Shown in pieces: positions 1-9,264 of a stretch of DNA of 64,000 bases. Numbering within the stretch: the stretch's first letter is position 1; each line of letters begins with the position of its first letter. The notes below the pieces were generated by a model. That model was not told where the DNA came from and ran no database searches. It saw nothing but the letters and a program-made list of their open reading frames with translations. The translations under genes were made by a program, and so were the position numbers. This stretch comes from Rossellomorea aquimaris (lineage in GTDB: Bacteria > Bacillota > Bacilli > Bacillales > Bacillaceae_B): NCBI RefSeq assembly GCF_000935355.1, contig NZ_JXZC01000001.1, positions 1-64,000 on the forward strand, in the 5' to 3' direction.

Positions 1-90
1 TAAGTCAAACATGCCAAAAAGGCCAAAAACGCCTTTCCGGCATGTTCGCCTTATGCTTGTCGCCTCTGGGCAAGCCGCCTCCGCTTTTCG
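1..90. repeat. Dispersed structured repeat, left copy (truncated by window edge)
   Basis: This is the right-hand part of a repeat also found at 12392-12431 and 63831-64000. It contains a perfect nested hairpin: AACATGCC at 8-15 pairs with GGCATGTT at 39-46, and AAAGGC at 18-23 pairs with GCCTTT at 31-36. Bases 51-90 match the 12392 copy at nearly every position. The 5' outer arm lies outside the window. No coding function is apparent. The rest of 91-225 holds only the gudB promoter and leader. Confidence 0.8.
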
Positions 91-136
91 TTTATGATAG
101 CGTTTTCAAAAAATGCTCTTTTTTTAATTTTCCTTC

Positions 137-165
137 TTTGCAAGAGGAAATCAAACGTGTATACT
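137..165 (+). promoter_or_regulatory. Candidate sigma-A promoter for gudB
   Basis: TTTGCA at 137-142, a 17-bp spacer and TATACT at 160-165. Each hexamer is close to consensus, and the start codon follows 60 bp later. Inferred from sequence match only. Confidence 0.45.
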
Positions 166-225
166 ATGTCATGAAAGCGGACGAGGATCCGTTAAACAGT
201 GAAGGATACTGGGAGGTTTACATAC

Positions 226-1503
226 ATGGTAGCCGAAAAGGGGAAAGAAAATTACCAAACATCTGAACAACACGATGTACTGAAATCTACACAAACGGTT
301 ATTCATCTTGCACTTGATAAATTGGGGTATTCAGAAGAAGTATATGAATTGTTAAAAGAACCTGTACGTATGTTAACAGTTAAAATACCAGTCCGGATGG
401 ATGACGGGAAAGTAAAAGTTTTCACGGGATACCGTGCTCAACATAATGATGCAGTTGGACCGACAAAAGGGGGGATTCGTTTTCACCCAAATGTTACAGA
501 AAAAGAAGTGAAAGCACTTTCTATATGGATGAGTTTGAAGTGTGGAATTGTTGACCTTCCGTACGGTGGGGGTAAAGGGGGAATCATTTGCGATCCCCGG
601 GATATGTCATTTAGAGAATTAGAGCGGTTGAGTCGTGGTTATGTACGTGCGATCAGCCAAATTGTCGGGCCGTCTAAAGATATTCCAGCTCCTGATGTCT
701 TCACTAATTCTCAAATCATGGCTTGGATGATGGATGAATACAGCCGAATAGATGAGTATAATTCTCCAGGGTTCATTACAGGGAAACCATTGGTGTTAGG
801 AGGATCTCACGGTCGCGAAACGGCAACCGCAAAGGGCGTGACGATTTGTATCCATGAAGCAGCCAAGAAAAAGGGAATTAAGCTTGAAGGGGCAAGAGTC
901 GTCGTGCAAGGCTTTGGTAATGCTGGAAGTTTCCTGGCAAAGTTTATGCATGATGCAGGTGCAAAAGTGATTGGGATTTCTGATGCTTACGGTGGTCTTC
1001 ATGATGAGGATGGCTTGGATATCGATTATTTGCTGGATCGTCGAGATAGCTTTGGAACGGTTACGAAACTATTCAATAATACGATTACAAATGAAGAACT
1101 ATTAGAGCTTGATTGTGACATTCTCGTGCCTGCAGCAATTGAGAATCAGATTACAGAAAAGAATGCTCACAATATTCGGGCAAGCATTGTGGTAGAAGCT
1201 GCCAACGGCCCTACTACATTGGAAGCCACGAAAATCTTGACAGAGCGGGGAATCTTATTAGTGCCGGATGTCTTAGCATCATCAGGAGGAGTGACGGTTT
1301 CCTACTTTGAATGGGTACAAAATAATCAAGGATACTATTGGTCTGAAGAAGAAGTGGAAGAGAAGCTGGAAAAGATCCTAGTCAGCTCCTTTAATAATGT
1401 ATATGAAACTTCGCAGTCCAGACGAGTCGATATGAGACTAGCGGCTTATATGGTAGGCGTTAGAAAAATGGCAGAAGCATGCCGATTCAGAGGTTGGATT
1501 TAA
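226..1503 (+). CDS. gudB: NAD-dependent glutamate dehydrogenase
   Basis: Oxidatively deaminates glutamate to 2-oxoglutarate and ammonia in the cytoplasm, linking nitrogen and carbon metabolism. The 425-residue protein has the Glu/Leu/Phe/Val dehydrogenase layout. The substrate region GPTKGG is near residue 80, the catalytic lysine lies in LPYGGGKGG (about K117), and the Rossmann motif QGFGNAGS is in the second half. The start at 226 follows GGGAGG at 211-216; an upstream in-frame ATG at 199 has no good ribosome site. The VKA segment (TEKEVKALS) is not duplicated, unlike the cryptic gudB allele of B. subtilis 168, so this enzyme should be active. It is followed by a terminator and is probably monocistronic. 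RocG is a close paralogue, but the ypdA neighbour favours gudB. Confidence 0.95.
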   Translation: MVAEKGKENYQTSEQHDVLKSTQTVIHLALDKLGYSEEVYELLKEPVRMLTVKIPVRMDDGKVKVFTGYRAQHNDAVGPTKGGIRFHPNVTEKEVKALSIWMSLKCGIVDLPYGGGKGGIICDPRDMSFRELERLSRGYVRAISQIVGPSKDIPAPDVFTNSQIMAWMMDEYSRIDEYNSPGFITGKPLVLGGSHGRETATAKGVTICIHEAAKKKGIKLEGARVVVQGFGNAGSFLAKFMHDAGAKVIGISDAYGGLHDEDGLDIDYLLDRRDSFGTVTKLFNNTITNEELLELDCDILVPAAIENQITEKNAHNIRASIVVEAANGPTTLEATKILTERGILLVPDVLASSGGVTVSYFEWVQNNQGYYWSEEEVEEKLEKILVSSFNNVYETSQSRRVDMRLAAYMVGVRKMAEACRFRGWI

Positions 1504-1516
1504 TTTAAAGTACTGA

Positions 1517-1548
1517 GGGTGAGATGGACGCTATCTCATCCTTTTTTA
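1517..1548 (+). terminator. Terminator after gudB
   Basis: A 9-bp stem (GGGTGAGAT with ATCTCATCC, one G-T pair) is followed by TTTTTTATTT. Confidence 0.8.
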
Positions 1549-1760
1549 TTTGGCTTTTTTATTAAAGGTATTAAATAGTATTGTACGATAAATTTAGCTG
1601 TTATTAGAGATAATATTGAAGACAGGACTAAAAGATGCGAGTGCTTCCTTTTGACCTAAACACAATCTTATTCCATAATAATTGAGTAGAGAATATTTAC
1701 ATCTGAAGTGCACGAAAGTAAATCACCATTCAGATAGAGGAATTTAAGGAGTGTCTGAAT

Positions 1761-2726
1761 TTGAAAATGGAAGAATGCATTATTGTTGGTGGGGGACCTT
1801 GTGGGTTGTCTGCAGCTATTAGTTTAAAAGAAAAAGGAATCAATCCTTTAATCATTGAAAAAGGGAATATCGTGAATGCCATTTACCACTATCCCACTCA
1901 TCAAACCTTTTTCTCATCAAGTGAGAAGCTTGAAATCGGTGACGTTCCTTTCGTTATCGAAGAACATAAACCAAGAAGAAATCAAGCACTCGTGTATTAT
2001 CGTGAAGTGGCGAAACGGAAACAATTAAGAATCAACCGATTCGAGACTGTTCATAAAGTTGAAAAGCAAAATGACCGTTTCTCCGTTTACACTTCTAAGG
2101 GTAGGTATGAAAGTAAGTCGATTGTCATTGCGACCGGCTACTATGATCATCCTAATTATTTAGAGATTCCAGGAGAAAAATTACAGAAGGTGTTTCATTA
2201 TTTTAAAGAAGCGCATCCCTTTTTTGACACTGATGTGGCAGTGATCGGAGGGAAAAACTCAGCGGTCGATGCAGCACTTGAATTGAATAAAGCGGGAGCA
2301 AGAGTAACCGTACTTTACAGGGGAAGTGAGTACTCAAAGAGTGTGAAGCCTTGGATTCTCCCGAACTTTGATGCCCTTGTCAGGAATGGTGAAGTAACGA
2401 TGGAATTCAACTCGTGTGTAGATGAGATTACGGAGGACTCTGTCATTTACAATGTAAAGGGGGAGAAAAAAGAAATCAAAAATGATTTTGTGTTTGCCAT
2501 GACTGGTTATCACCCGGATCATACTTTCCTGACTAAAATGGGAATTGATATTGATAAGGAAACAGGAAGACCTGCCTATCATCCTGAAACGATGGAAACG
2601 AATGTAGAAGGTGTCTATATTGCAGGTGTCATCGCTGCAGGTAACAATGCGAATGAAATCTTTATTGAAAATGGCCGTTTGCATGGAGGATTAATCTCTA
2701 AATCCCTTATCCAAAAAGATATATGA
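1761..2726 (+). CDS. ypdA: Bacillithiol disulfide reductase (YpdA/Bdr family)
   Basis: A flavoprotein of the thioredoxin-reductase-like family. YpdA enzymes reduce oxidised bacillithiol (BSSB) with NADPH. The 321 residues start with the FAD Rossmann motif IVGGGPCGLSAA (near residue 8). A second nucleotide motif, VIGGKNSAVDAALEL, lies mid-protein, and TGYHPDHTFL and GVYIAGVIAAG sit near the C terminus. There is no CxxC pair, as expected for YpdA and unlike true thioredoxin reductases. A TTG start at 1761 is chosen because AAGGAG at 1745-1750 is 10 bp upstream; the ATG at 1767 would be 16 bp away. The biosynthesis genes bshB1 and bshA occur at 43-45 kb, consistent with a bacillithiol-producing host. 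Confidence 0.92.
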   Translation: MKMEECIIVGGGPCGLSAAISLKEKGINPLIIEKGNIVNAIYHYPTHQTFFSSSEKLEIGDVPFVIEEHKPRRNQALVYYREVAKRKQLRINRFETVHKVEKQNDRFSVYTSKGRYESKSIVIATGYYDHPNYLEIPGEKLQKVFHYFKEAHPFFDTDVAVIGGKNSAVDAALELNKAGARVTVLYRGSEYSKSVKPWILPNFDALVRNGEVTMEFNSCVDEITEDSVIYNVKGEKKEIKNDFVFAMTGYHPDHTFLTKMGIDIDKETGRPAYHPETMETNVEGVYIAGVIAAGNNANEIFIENGRLHGGLISKSLIQKDI

Positions 2727-2730
2727 TGAA

Positions 2731-2765
2731 AAGAAAGAGGCTCTAAATGTGAGCCTCTTTCTTAT
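2731..2765. terminator. Bidirectional terminator between ypdA and ansA
   Basis: A stem of about 13 bp (AAGAAAGAGGCTC with GAGCCTCTTTCTT) flanked by A-rich and T-rich sides. It sits between convergent genes. Confidence 0.75.
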
Positions 2766-2801
2766 ATAATGGTTACTTTCTGACCGAACGGAGAGACAAT
2801 G

Positions 2802-3779
2802 TTAATTCTTGAAAATCGTTTCTAATTCTTTGAGGTCATCGGTTTGGGAAAGAGCAACCATTAATTTTATTCTCGCCTTTTGCCCATTAAGACCATTTGA
2901 GAAGATAACCCCTTTTTCTTTCAGTTGTTTCCCCCCGCCTGAATAGCCGTATATATCCTGAACAATCCCATTAAAACATCTCGAAACCAGGACAACGGGA
3001 ATATTTGCAGCTAACAGCCCATTGATTCCATTGACCGTATCAGGTGGGAGATTTCCTTGCCCCATTGCTTCAATCACCACCCCATCAAATTGTAAATCTT
3101 TTATGGCTATCAATAAGCCAGAGTCCATTCCTGCATAAGCCTTGATCAGCGTCACTCTCTTTGAAATGTCACAAACATGATAGTGTTCACTTGAAGTAGG
3201 CTGGTGATGAAAGAGAACGCCCCTTTTCGTCACAATGCCGATCGGGCCATACTGTGGGCTTTGAAAGGTAGATACATTGCTTGTATGAGTTTTAGTCACG
3301 TTTTTAGCCGAATGGATTTCGTCATTCAGAACGACCAGGACACCTTTGTTTTTTGACTTGTCATCAGCTGCTACCCTAATGGATGAAATAAGGTTATATA
3401 ACCCGTCCGCTCCAATCTCATTACTTGATCTCATTGCTCCTGTCACGACAAGGGATACTGGAAGAGAAAGGGTCAAATCCAGGAAGTAGGAAGTTTCTTC
3501 GAGCGTATCTGTTCCGTGGGTAATGACGACTCCGTCAAATGATTTTTCCCTATATTTTGATTCGATTATCTCTTTTAATTGTTGCATATGCGCCGGTGTT
3601 ATATGGGGGGAAGGTAAGTGAAATGCTTCAACGACTGTTAAATTTGCTAAATTCGATACGATGGACGTTTGTACTGAAAGAGGGTTTTCCTTCCCCGGAA
3701 TTACCGCACCAGTATGTTCGTCCTCCATCATGGAGATCGTACCGCCTGTATGTATGACCAAAATATCTTTCTTCATCAT
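2802..3779 (-). CDS. ansA: L-asparaginase, type I/II family
   Basis: Hydrolyses asparagine to aspartate and ammonia. The 325-residue protein carries both threonine signatures of the asparaginase family: HTGGTISM near the N terminus and [16 protein letters not shown] near residue 87. No signal peptide is visible, so it is cytoplasmic. GGAGG lies 5 nt before the ATG at 3779 and 8 nt before a second, adjacent ATG at 3776, so translation may begin at either. It is convergent with ypdA and divergent from prsW. This gene is not found at this place in B. subtilis, which makes it a lineage-specific insertion between ypdA and prsW. Confidence 0.9.
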   Translation of the reverse strand: MMKKDILVIHTGGTISMMEDEHTGAVIPGKENPLSVQTSIVSNLANLTVVEAFHLPSPHITPAHMQQLKEIIESKYREKSFDGVVITHGTDTLEETSYFLDLTLSLPVSLVVTGAMRSSNEIGADGLYNLISSIRVAADDKSKNKGVLVVLNDEIHSAKNVTKTHTSNVSTFQSPQYGPIGIVTKRGVLFHHQPTSSEHYHVCDISKRVTLIKAYAGMDSGLLIAIKDLQFDGVVIEAMGQGNLPPDTVNGINGLLAANIPVVLVSRCFNGIVQDIYGYSGGGKQLKEKGVIFSNGLNGQKARIKLMVALSQTDDLKELETIFKN

Positions 3780-3866
3780 TCATTCCTCCAACCAAATAAA
3801 TTCCTATTTCCATTACTACATTATCATGATACGATTAAGAAAACCGAAAGAAAAGAGGACTTTTTT

Positions 3867-4553
3867 ATGCTGGTGATTTTATCAGCGGGTATAGCACCAG
3901 GATTAGCATTGCTAAGTTACTTTTATTTACGGGATGAATATGAGGCGGAACCTGTTACGCTAGTGTTCAAAACCTTTATGTATGGGGCCCTTATTACTTT
4001 TCCTATTATGTTTTTACAATATGTTTTAGAAGTTGAAGGGATAATTGCTTCAACCTGGTCGACGGCATTTATTTCTTCCGGTCTCTTTGAAGAATTCTTT
4101 AAATGGTTTATATTGATGTTTGCAATCTTCCAACATGTTGATTTTAACGAGCCTTATGATGGAATTATCTATGGTGCAAGTGTGTCACTTGGATTTGCTA
4201 CTGTTGAGAATATTTTGTATTTGGTTGCAAACGGTGTAGAGCATGCGTTTGGAAGGGCGATCCTGCCGGTTTCGAGTCATGCGTTGTTCGGTGTCATTAT
4301 GGGATATTACTTAGGGAAAGCAAAGTTCTCCTCGAGTGAAGAAAGACATAAGTGGCTTTTTATTGCGATTTTTGTGCCCATCCTGTTACACGGAACATAT
4401 AATTACATCTTTTTATCCGAGAAAAACTGGGTCTATTATATGGTCCCATTTATGTTTTTCTTATGGTGGCTGGGTTTGAAGAAAGTGAAAAGTGCTCATC
4501 GATTAACAGAAAAGAAATATACGGGTACTGAAGTCGAGAAAGAAATTATTTAA
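3867..4553 (+). CDS. prsW: Site-1 membrane protease PrsW
   Basis: An intramembrane-type glutamic protease family member. In B. subtilis it makes the first cut in the anti-sigma factor RsiW, which releases sigma-W during envelope stress. The 228-residue protein is almost wholly hydrophobic helices. The conserved acidic pair E75-E76 (GLFEEFFKW) matches the known essential glutamates, and conserved histidines occur at H138 (SSHALFG) and H175 (LLHGTYN). The start at 3867 follows AAAGAGGAC; a longer reading frame begins upstream inside the ansA 5' end and is not credible. No rsiW or sigW gene is in the window. Confidence 0.93.
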   Translation: MLVILSAGIAPGLALLSYFYLRDEYEAEPVTLVFKTFMYGALITFPIMFLQYVLEVEGIIASTWSTAFISSGLFEEFFKWFILMFAIFQHVDFNEPYDGIIYGASVSLGFATVENILYLVANGVEHAFGRAILPVSSHALFGVIMGYYLGKAKFSSSEERHKWLFIAIFVPILLHGTYNYIFLSEKNWVYYMVPFMFFLWWLGLKKVKSAHRLTEKKYTGTEVEKEII

Positions 4554-4584
4554 GAGACGCTTTCTATTTGAAGCGTCTCTTTTG
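4553..4584 (+). terminator. Terminator after prsW
   Basis: AGAGACGCTT pairs perfectly with AAGCGTCTCT around a loop of about 8 nt, followed by a short T run. Confidence 0.75.
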
Positions 4585-4610
4585 CATTTTCAGATACCCT
4601 TATTCCCGGC

Positions 4611-4641
4611 AAAAAAGAACCGCCCTTTTGCTGGAGGCGGT
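4611..4641 (-). terminator. Terminator of the reverse-strand coiled-coil gene
   Basis: ACCGCC at 4619-4624 pairs with GGCGGT at 4636-4641. On the minus strand the stem is followed by a T run (AAAAAA at 4611 on the plus strand). Confidence 0.65.
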
Positions 4642-4653
4642 CCTGTATACTAT

Positions 4654-4998
4654 TTATTTGTAAGCAGCTGCCAGGTCGGTTTTTGGTGCTTCTTTCCGTT
4701 TCACTTCCTCAATTTTATTCACAAACATTTGAAACACTTTTCTTTTTTCATCCAATTCACGTATGTATTCCTTTAGTTCATTGTACTTTTCTTCAAAAGG
4801 CTTATGATACATTTCCCTGATATTATCAATGATTTCCTCATTCACTGTTGATTGAATGACTTGCTTTGTAATGCCGTATTTATATGAATACACCTTCAGT
4901 TCCTTCTTTATCTCTTCGTAGTCAGTATTAATCTGATCCAACACCTCTGAAATATCTTCTTTCCACTCATCTAATGATTTTGCTAAATAATCTTCCAT
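4654..4998 (-). CDS. Hypothetical coiled-coil protein
   Basis: I do not recognise this protein. It is about 114 residues, highly charged, and rich in Glu, Lys and Ile, with long predicted amphipathic helices (for example EEKYNELKEYIRELDEKRKVFQ) that look like coiled coil. There is no signal peptide, membrane segment or cysteine. GGGGGAGG lies just upstream of two adjacent ATGs at 5001 and 4998; the second has the better spacing (5 nt against 2) and is chosen. It stands alone between terminators on the strand opposite to prsW and sleB. Confidence 0.7.
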   Translation of the reverse strand: MEDYLAKSLDEWKEDISEVLDQINTDYEEIKKELKVYSYKYGITKQVIQSTVNEEIIDNIREMYHKPFEEKYNELKEYIRELDEKRKVFQMFVNKIEEVKRKEAPKTDLAAAYK

Positions 4999-5227
4999 CA
5001 TGACCTCCCCCTTCGATTTGTTTGAAGTAATCCTTTTTCCATTATAACTCCGATTGTTTACATGGCTTTTGCTGGCACATTACAGAGTCTTATCAAAGTG
5101 CTTGCAGCCCAAGATCGAAATGCATCCGCATTTAGACTTGCTAATTTTTATTATTCACTTGTATAAAATGGGAGCCTCTACAAAAACTAGAGTTAATGTT
5201 AATTGAAGATATGGAGGTTAAAGCATT

Positions 5228-6088
5228 ATGAATAGTCGCTTCAAATTGATTTCTACTTCAGTCGTCATGGTGCTTATGTGTTCTCTTTTTATGATTTCAT
5301 CTGAAGGAGAGAAGGCAGACGCTTTTTCTAATCAAGTAATCCAACATGGCGCAACAGGTGAGGATGTAATCGAGCTGCAATCCAGACTTCAATATATCGG
5401 ATACTATAACGGTGATATTGATGGAGTATTTGGGTGGGGCACATATTGGGCTCTAAGAAACTTTCAATATGAGTTCGGACTTCCCATTGATGGTTTGGCA
5501 GGACCGAAAACGAAACAAAAACTGGTGAAAGCATCAAAGTATAACAAGCAATTTGTAAAAAAACAAATTGAAAAAGGCAACAATTTCAGCCACTATGGCG
5601 GAACAGATTTAAATAAACAAAAAGGTCCTGAAGGCGGGAAATCCGGTGGGAAAGCAGCTCCTCAAAAGAAGCCGGCTCCAAAACCGACACCAACCCCATC
5701 CAAGCCAACTGCAGTGAATACGCCTAATGGATTTTCACAAAACGACATTCAATTGATGGCAAATGCCGTATATGGAGAAGCTCGTGGTGAACCGTATGAG
5801 GGACAAGTTGCAGTAGCTGCAGTGATTCTCAATCGAATCGACAGCTCAGCATTCCCGAACACAGCTGCGGGGGTTATCTTTGAGCCTGGTGCCTTTACAG
5901 CCGTAGCAGATGGACAAATATGGTTGACTCCAAATGAACAAGCGAAAGAAGCGGTTTTAGATGCCATAAACGGCTGGGACCCTTCTTCAAGTGCTCTCTA
6001 TTACTTTAACCCTGTGACAGCAACAAGCAAGTGGATATGGTCACGACCACAAATCAAGAAAATTGGAAAGCACATATTCTGTAGTTAA
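5228..6088 (+). CDS. sleB: Spore cortex-lytic enzyme SleB
   Basis: A lytic transglycosylase that degrades muramic-delta-lactam-containing cortex during germination. The 286 residues comprise a signal peptide (1 to about 33), a peptidoglycan-binding type 1 domain (about 38-104, GATGEDVIELQSRLQ), a Lys/Pro linker (about 130-166) and the SleB hydrolase domain (167-286). The catalytic glutamate is E184 in VYGEARGEP. The ATG at 5228 follows GGAGG at 5213. Only 14 bp separate it from ypeB, the usual bicistron, whose product is needed for SleB stability. The family is expressed in the forespore under sigma-G; I could not place a convincing sigma-G promoter in 5002-5227. Confidence 0.96.
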   Translation: MNSRFKLISTSVVMVLMCSLFMISSEGEKADAFSNQVIQHGATGEDVIELQSRLQYIGYYNGDIDGVFGWGTYWALRNFQYEFGLPIDGLAGPKTKQKLVKASKYNKQFVKKQIEKGNNFSHYGGTDLNKQKGPEGGKSGGKAAPQKKPAPKPTPTPSKPTAVNTPNGFSQNDIQLMANAVYGEARGEPYEGQVAVAAVILNRIDSSAFPNTAAGVIFEPGAFTAVADGQIWLTPNEQAKEAVLDAINGWDPSSSALYYFNPVTATSKWIWSRPQIKKIGKHIFCS

Positions 6089-6102
6089 AGAGGTGAATTA
6101 AA

Positions 6103-7449
6103 TTGCTACGTGTCATTCTTATTACGGTGCTCGTCCTTGGTGTTGCAGGAACCGCTTTCTGGGGTTATCAAGAGCATCAGGAAAAAAATGCGATATTAAT
6201 CAATGCTGAAAACAACTATCAAAGAGCGTTTCATGAGTTAACTTATCAAGTGGATCTGCTTCACGATAAAATCGGTTCGACTCTTGCGATGAATTCAAGG
6301 AAATCATTATCTCCGGCTCTCGCCGATGTGTGGAGGTTAACTTCACAGGCACACAGCGATGTAGGGCAGCTTCCGTTAACACTTCTGCCTTTTAATAAAA
6401 CAGAAGAGTTCCTGAGTAATATTGGAGATTTCAGCTACCGAGTAGCAGTGAGGGATTTAGACAAGAATCCATTAACGGATAAAGAGTATAAATCGCTTGA
6501 AAATTTATATGAGCAAAGTGCAGATATTCAGAATCAGTTAAGAAAGGTTCAACATCTGGTTATGGAGAACAATCTGAGATGGATGGATGTAGAGCTTGCT
6601 TTGGCGTCAGGAAATGAACAGGCTGATAACACCATTATCGATGGTTTTAAAACCGTTGAGAAAAATGTTTCCGGATATGATGAAGCAAACTTTGGTTCTA
6701 CAACATTTGTGAATACTGAGAAGAAAGACCAAAATTTTCAGAAGATTAAAGGGAAAGAGATTTCAAAGAACGAGGCTGTTTCAATCTTAAGAAAATATTC
6801 CGGGATAAGTGAAAAGGTTGATGCAAAAGTAACAAAGAGCGGAAAAGGCTCGGACTATAAATTTTATAGTGTTACGGTTGAAAAAGGTAAAACCCATGCA
6901 AGTATGGATATTACTCAAAAAGGTGGATATCCAATCTGGTATATCAACAATCGGGAAGTCCAGGAAGCAAAAATCAGCTTAAATAAAGCGGCAGAGAAAG
7001 CGACTGCCTTCCTGAAGGATAACGACTTTCAAAAATTAGAACTATTTGAAAGTGCACAGTATGACAACATTGGTATTTTCACCTATGTGACAGTATTGGA
7101 CGGTGTAAGGATATATCCGGACTCTGTTAAAATTAAAGTAGCATTGGATAATGGACAAATCGTCGGTTTTGCTGCAGAAGAATACTTGAAGAATAATCAT
7201 GACAGAGAAATCGGACAACCGTCCATTACACAAGCAGAAGCTAAAGAAACGACAAACCCTAATCTAAAAGTAATGGAAGAGCGCAAAGCGGTAATTGTGA
7301 ATGATCTTAATGAAGAAGTGCTCTGCTACGAATTCTTAGGTATGCTGGGTAAAGATACCTTTAGAATATTTATCAATGCAAACACAGGAGAAGAAGAAAA
7401 AGTAGAGAAGCTCAGAAAAGCAGAACCGATTTATGAAGAAGTCGTCTAG
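6103..7449 (+). CDS. ypeB: Germination protein YpeB
   Basis: Partner of SleB in the dormant spore. The two proteins depend on each other for accumulation, and YpeB is cleaved during germination. The 448-residue protein has one N-terminal membrane anchor (about residues 2-20), a helical N-terminal region and C-terminal PepSY-type domains (for example KEISKNEAVSILRKYSG near residue 220). The TTG start at 6103 is supported by AAAGAGGTGA just upstream; no ATG lies at a suitable place. It forms an operon with sleB and ends at a strong hairpin. Confidence 0.95.
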   Translation: MLRVILITVLVLGVAGTAFWGYQEHQEKNAILINAENNYQRAFHELTYQVDLLHDKIGSTLAMNSRKSLSPALADVWRLTSQAHSDVGQLPLTLLPFNKTEEFLSNIGDFSYRVAVRDLDKNPLTDKEYKSLENLYEQSADIQNQLRKVQHLVMENNLRWMDVELALASGNEQADNTIIDGFKTVEKNVSGYDEANFGSTTFVNTEKKDQNFQKIKGKEISKNEAVSILRKYSGISEKVDAKVTKSGKGSDYKFYSVTVEKGKTHASMDITQKGGYPIWYINNREVQEAKISLNKAAEKATAFLKDNDFQKLELFESAQYDNIGIFTYVTVLDGVRIYPDSVKIKVALDNGQIVGFAAEEYLKNNHDREIGQPSITQAEAKETTNPNLKVMEERKAVIVNDLNEEVLCYEFLGMLGKDTFRIFINANTGEEEKVEKLRKAEPIYEEVV

Positions 7450-7457
7450 ACTTTTAA

Positions 7458-7497
7458 AGGGACGGACCTCAGATATTGAGGTCCGTCCCTATTCTTT
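7458..7497 (+). terminator. Terminator after sleB-ypeB
   Basis: A perfect 13-bp stem, AGGGACGGACCTC with GAGGTCCGTCCCT, around a 7-nt loop. The T run behind it is interrupted (ATTCTTT). Confidence 0.75.
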
Positions 7498-7600
7498 AGA
7501 TGTGGAAAAATTCAGAATAGAGATTAAAAAAGGTATGGAAAGGTGAGGAATGTCATGCCATAATATAGGTACACAAAACGGGAAGTAGGAGTATTTTACT

Positions 7601-8248
7601 ATGATAAAAGTAGGTGCAACGTTGCAGTTGGAACCCATACATAATGATAGCTTTGAACGGTATAGGTGCCGGGTCGTTGAGATAGGGGAAGAAGGGCTCT
7701 TTATCGATTACCCTATTCATACGAAAACAGAGAAAGCCGTCTTCTTAATAGATGGTACACAACTTAAAGCAAGTTTCATCGTTCATGAACAGACGGTACT
7801 TATGTTTGAAACAGAAGTGAAGGGTCGCAAACTATCGAAAATACCCATGATCCACATTCATTATCCAGGTGAGGAAGGTTTAGAAAAGGTCCAAAGAAGA
7901 CAGTTTGTGCGAGTAGAAGCGAACACAGATATTTCAATAAAAATAAAGGAGAATTATTTTCCTACGATTACAGAGGATATAAGTGCAGGAGGATGCGCGG
8001 TATTGGTGAGAGAGGAAATGGACCTGAAAAGTGGTTCTAACATATCAACTACCATCGTTTTACCTATGCAAACGGGTGAAAACCAGTATGTAGAAATAGA
8101 AGGGAAAGTAATCCGCGTCTGGGAAAAAGGTCACAAAAAAGTTGCAAGTATTGAATTTGTACATTTAACAGAAAATCAACGTCAGCTTATTTTAAGATAT
8201 TGTTTTGAAAGACAGTTAAATTTAAGAAAAAAAGGGTTACTTGAATAA
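7601..8248 (+). CDS. ypfA: Cyclic-di-GMP-binding PilZ protein (MotI/DgrA, YpfA)
   Basis: A YcgR-like protein. In B. subtilis the orthologue binds c-di-GMP and then brakes the flagellar stator MotA. The 215 residues have a YcgR N-terminal domain (about 1-90) followed by PilZ (about 95-200). Both PilZ ligand motifs are visible: RxxxR at R100-R104 (QRRQFVR) and DxSxxG at 126-131 (DISAGG). The ATG at 7601 is preceded by AGTAGGAG at about 8 nt. It precedes ypfB and cmk, as in B. subtilis. A CATAAT-like -10 element lies near 7558, but I could not fit a complete promoter. Confidence 0.9.
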   Translation: MIKVGATLQLEPIHNDSFERYRCRVVEIGEEGLFIDYPIHTKTEKAVFLIDGTQLKASFIVHEQTVLMFETEVKGRKLSKIPMIHIHYPGEEGLEKVQRRQFVRVEANTDISIKIKENYFPTITEDISAGGCAVLVREEMDLKSGSNISTTIVLPMQTGENQYVEIEGKVIRVWEKGHKKVASIEFVHLTENQRQLILRYCFERQLNLRKKGLLE

Positions 8249-8296
8249 AATTCCACAATATACACATACTTTTTCTATAATTACAATAGGAAAAGG

Positions 8297-8494
8297 GTGA
8301 TTACAATTAAATCCGTTGAGCGAATATTAATCAAGTTAGTCATTATTCATTTCATTTTATTAATAGCGGTACAATTTGTCATCCATGAATTAAATATCCT
8401 TCCTGAGCTCAATAAGATCGTTTTTTATGAAGGCGTCGAAAAAATGGAGTACAGCGAAATAGTCGAAACCTTATCCGGTAAAGCAGGTAATTGA
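8297..8494 (+). CDS. ypfB: Small YpfB-type membrane protein
   Basis: A 65-residue protein with one hydrophobic segment (about residues 10-28, ILIKLVIIHFILLIAVQFVIH) and a charged C terminus. It matches the position and size of B. subtilis YpfB, a family of unknown function. It reads from GTG at 8297 behind AGGAAAAG; the spacing is short, so the start is only moderately sure. Its stop codon lies inside the stem of the following terminator. Confidence 0.75.
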   Translation: MITIKSVERILIKLVIIHFILLIAVQFVIHELNILPELNKIVFYEGVEKMEYSEIVETLSGKAGN

Positions 8495-8512
8495 TTGCCT
8501 GCTCTTTTTTTT
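8482..8512 (+). terminator. Terminator overlapping the end of ypfB
   Basis: AGCAGGTAA pairs with TTGCCTGCT (one G-T pair), followed by CTTTTTTTT. Confidence 0.8.
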
Positions 8513-8594
8513 GAATAAAGATTCTTTCAACGTGGTGTGAGATTTATGTTAAAATAGGTTAGAAAATTATTAGGAAATTAAGTAGGTGGATTAG

Positions 8595-9263
8595 TTGAAG
8601 AAATTAAGAATTGCGATCGATGGTCCTGCAGCTGCAGGGAAAAGTACTGTGGCGAAAATTGTAGCAGGGAAATTATCTTATCTTTATATTGATACTGGGG
8701 CGATGTACCGCTCATTAACATATAAAGCTTTGAAACAGAATATAGACTTGCATGATGAAAATGAGTTGAAGGAAATATTAGCTCAAACACAAATCACGCT
8801 TGAACCGACTGAAGATGGTCAAATTGTATATGTAGACGGAGAAAATGTGACAGATGAAATTCGTCAAGCAGCCGTAACCAATTCTGTATCTCATGTGGCG
8901 GTTCACTCTCAAGTCAGAGAAGAGATGGTGAATAGACAGCAACAGTTAGCTGAACAGGGTGCTGTTGTAATGGATGGAAGAGATATCGGGACTCACGTAA
9001 TTCCCGACGCTGAAATTAAAGTATTCCTATTAGCGAGTGTAGAAGAAAGAGCTCAAAGAAGACATGAAGAAAATGTATCGAAAGGATTTCCTTCTGATTT
9101 GAAGCAATTGAAAGAAGATATCGCTCGCCGTGACAAAATCGATTCAGAAAGAGAAGTGGCCCCTCTTAAGAAAGCGGATGACGCAATTGAAATAGACACA
9201 ACTTCATTGTCCATTTCAGAAGTAGTGGATCAAATTATGATGTTAGTAGAAAGGAAAGGTTAA
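8595..9263 (+). CDS. cmk: Cytidylate kinase
   Basis: Phosphorylates CMP and dCMP to the diphosphates in pyrimidine nucleotide metabolism. The 222-residue protein has the P-loop [11 protein letters not shown] (about residues 8-18), the NMP-binding region [10 protein letters not shown] and the DGRDIGTHV motif of bacterial CMP kinases. It begins at TTG 8595, supported by AGGTGG at 8584-8589. A TGTTAAAAT extended -10-like sequence at 8547-8555 may be its promoter. One base separates it from plsC, so the two are co-transcribed. Confidence 0.95.
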   Translation: MKKLRIAIDGPAAAGKSTVAKIVAGKLSYLYIDTGAMYRSLTYKALKQNIDLHDENELKEILAQTQITLEPTEDGQIVYVDGENVTDEIRQAAVTNSVSHVAVHSQVREEMVNRQQQLAEQGAVVMDGRDIGTHVIPDAEIKVFLLASVEERAQRRHEENVSKGFPSDLKQLKEDIARRDKIDSEREVAPLKKADDAIEIDTTSLSISEVVDQIMMLVERKG

Positions 9264-9264
9264 T

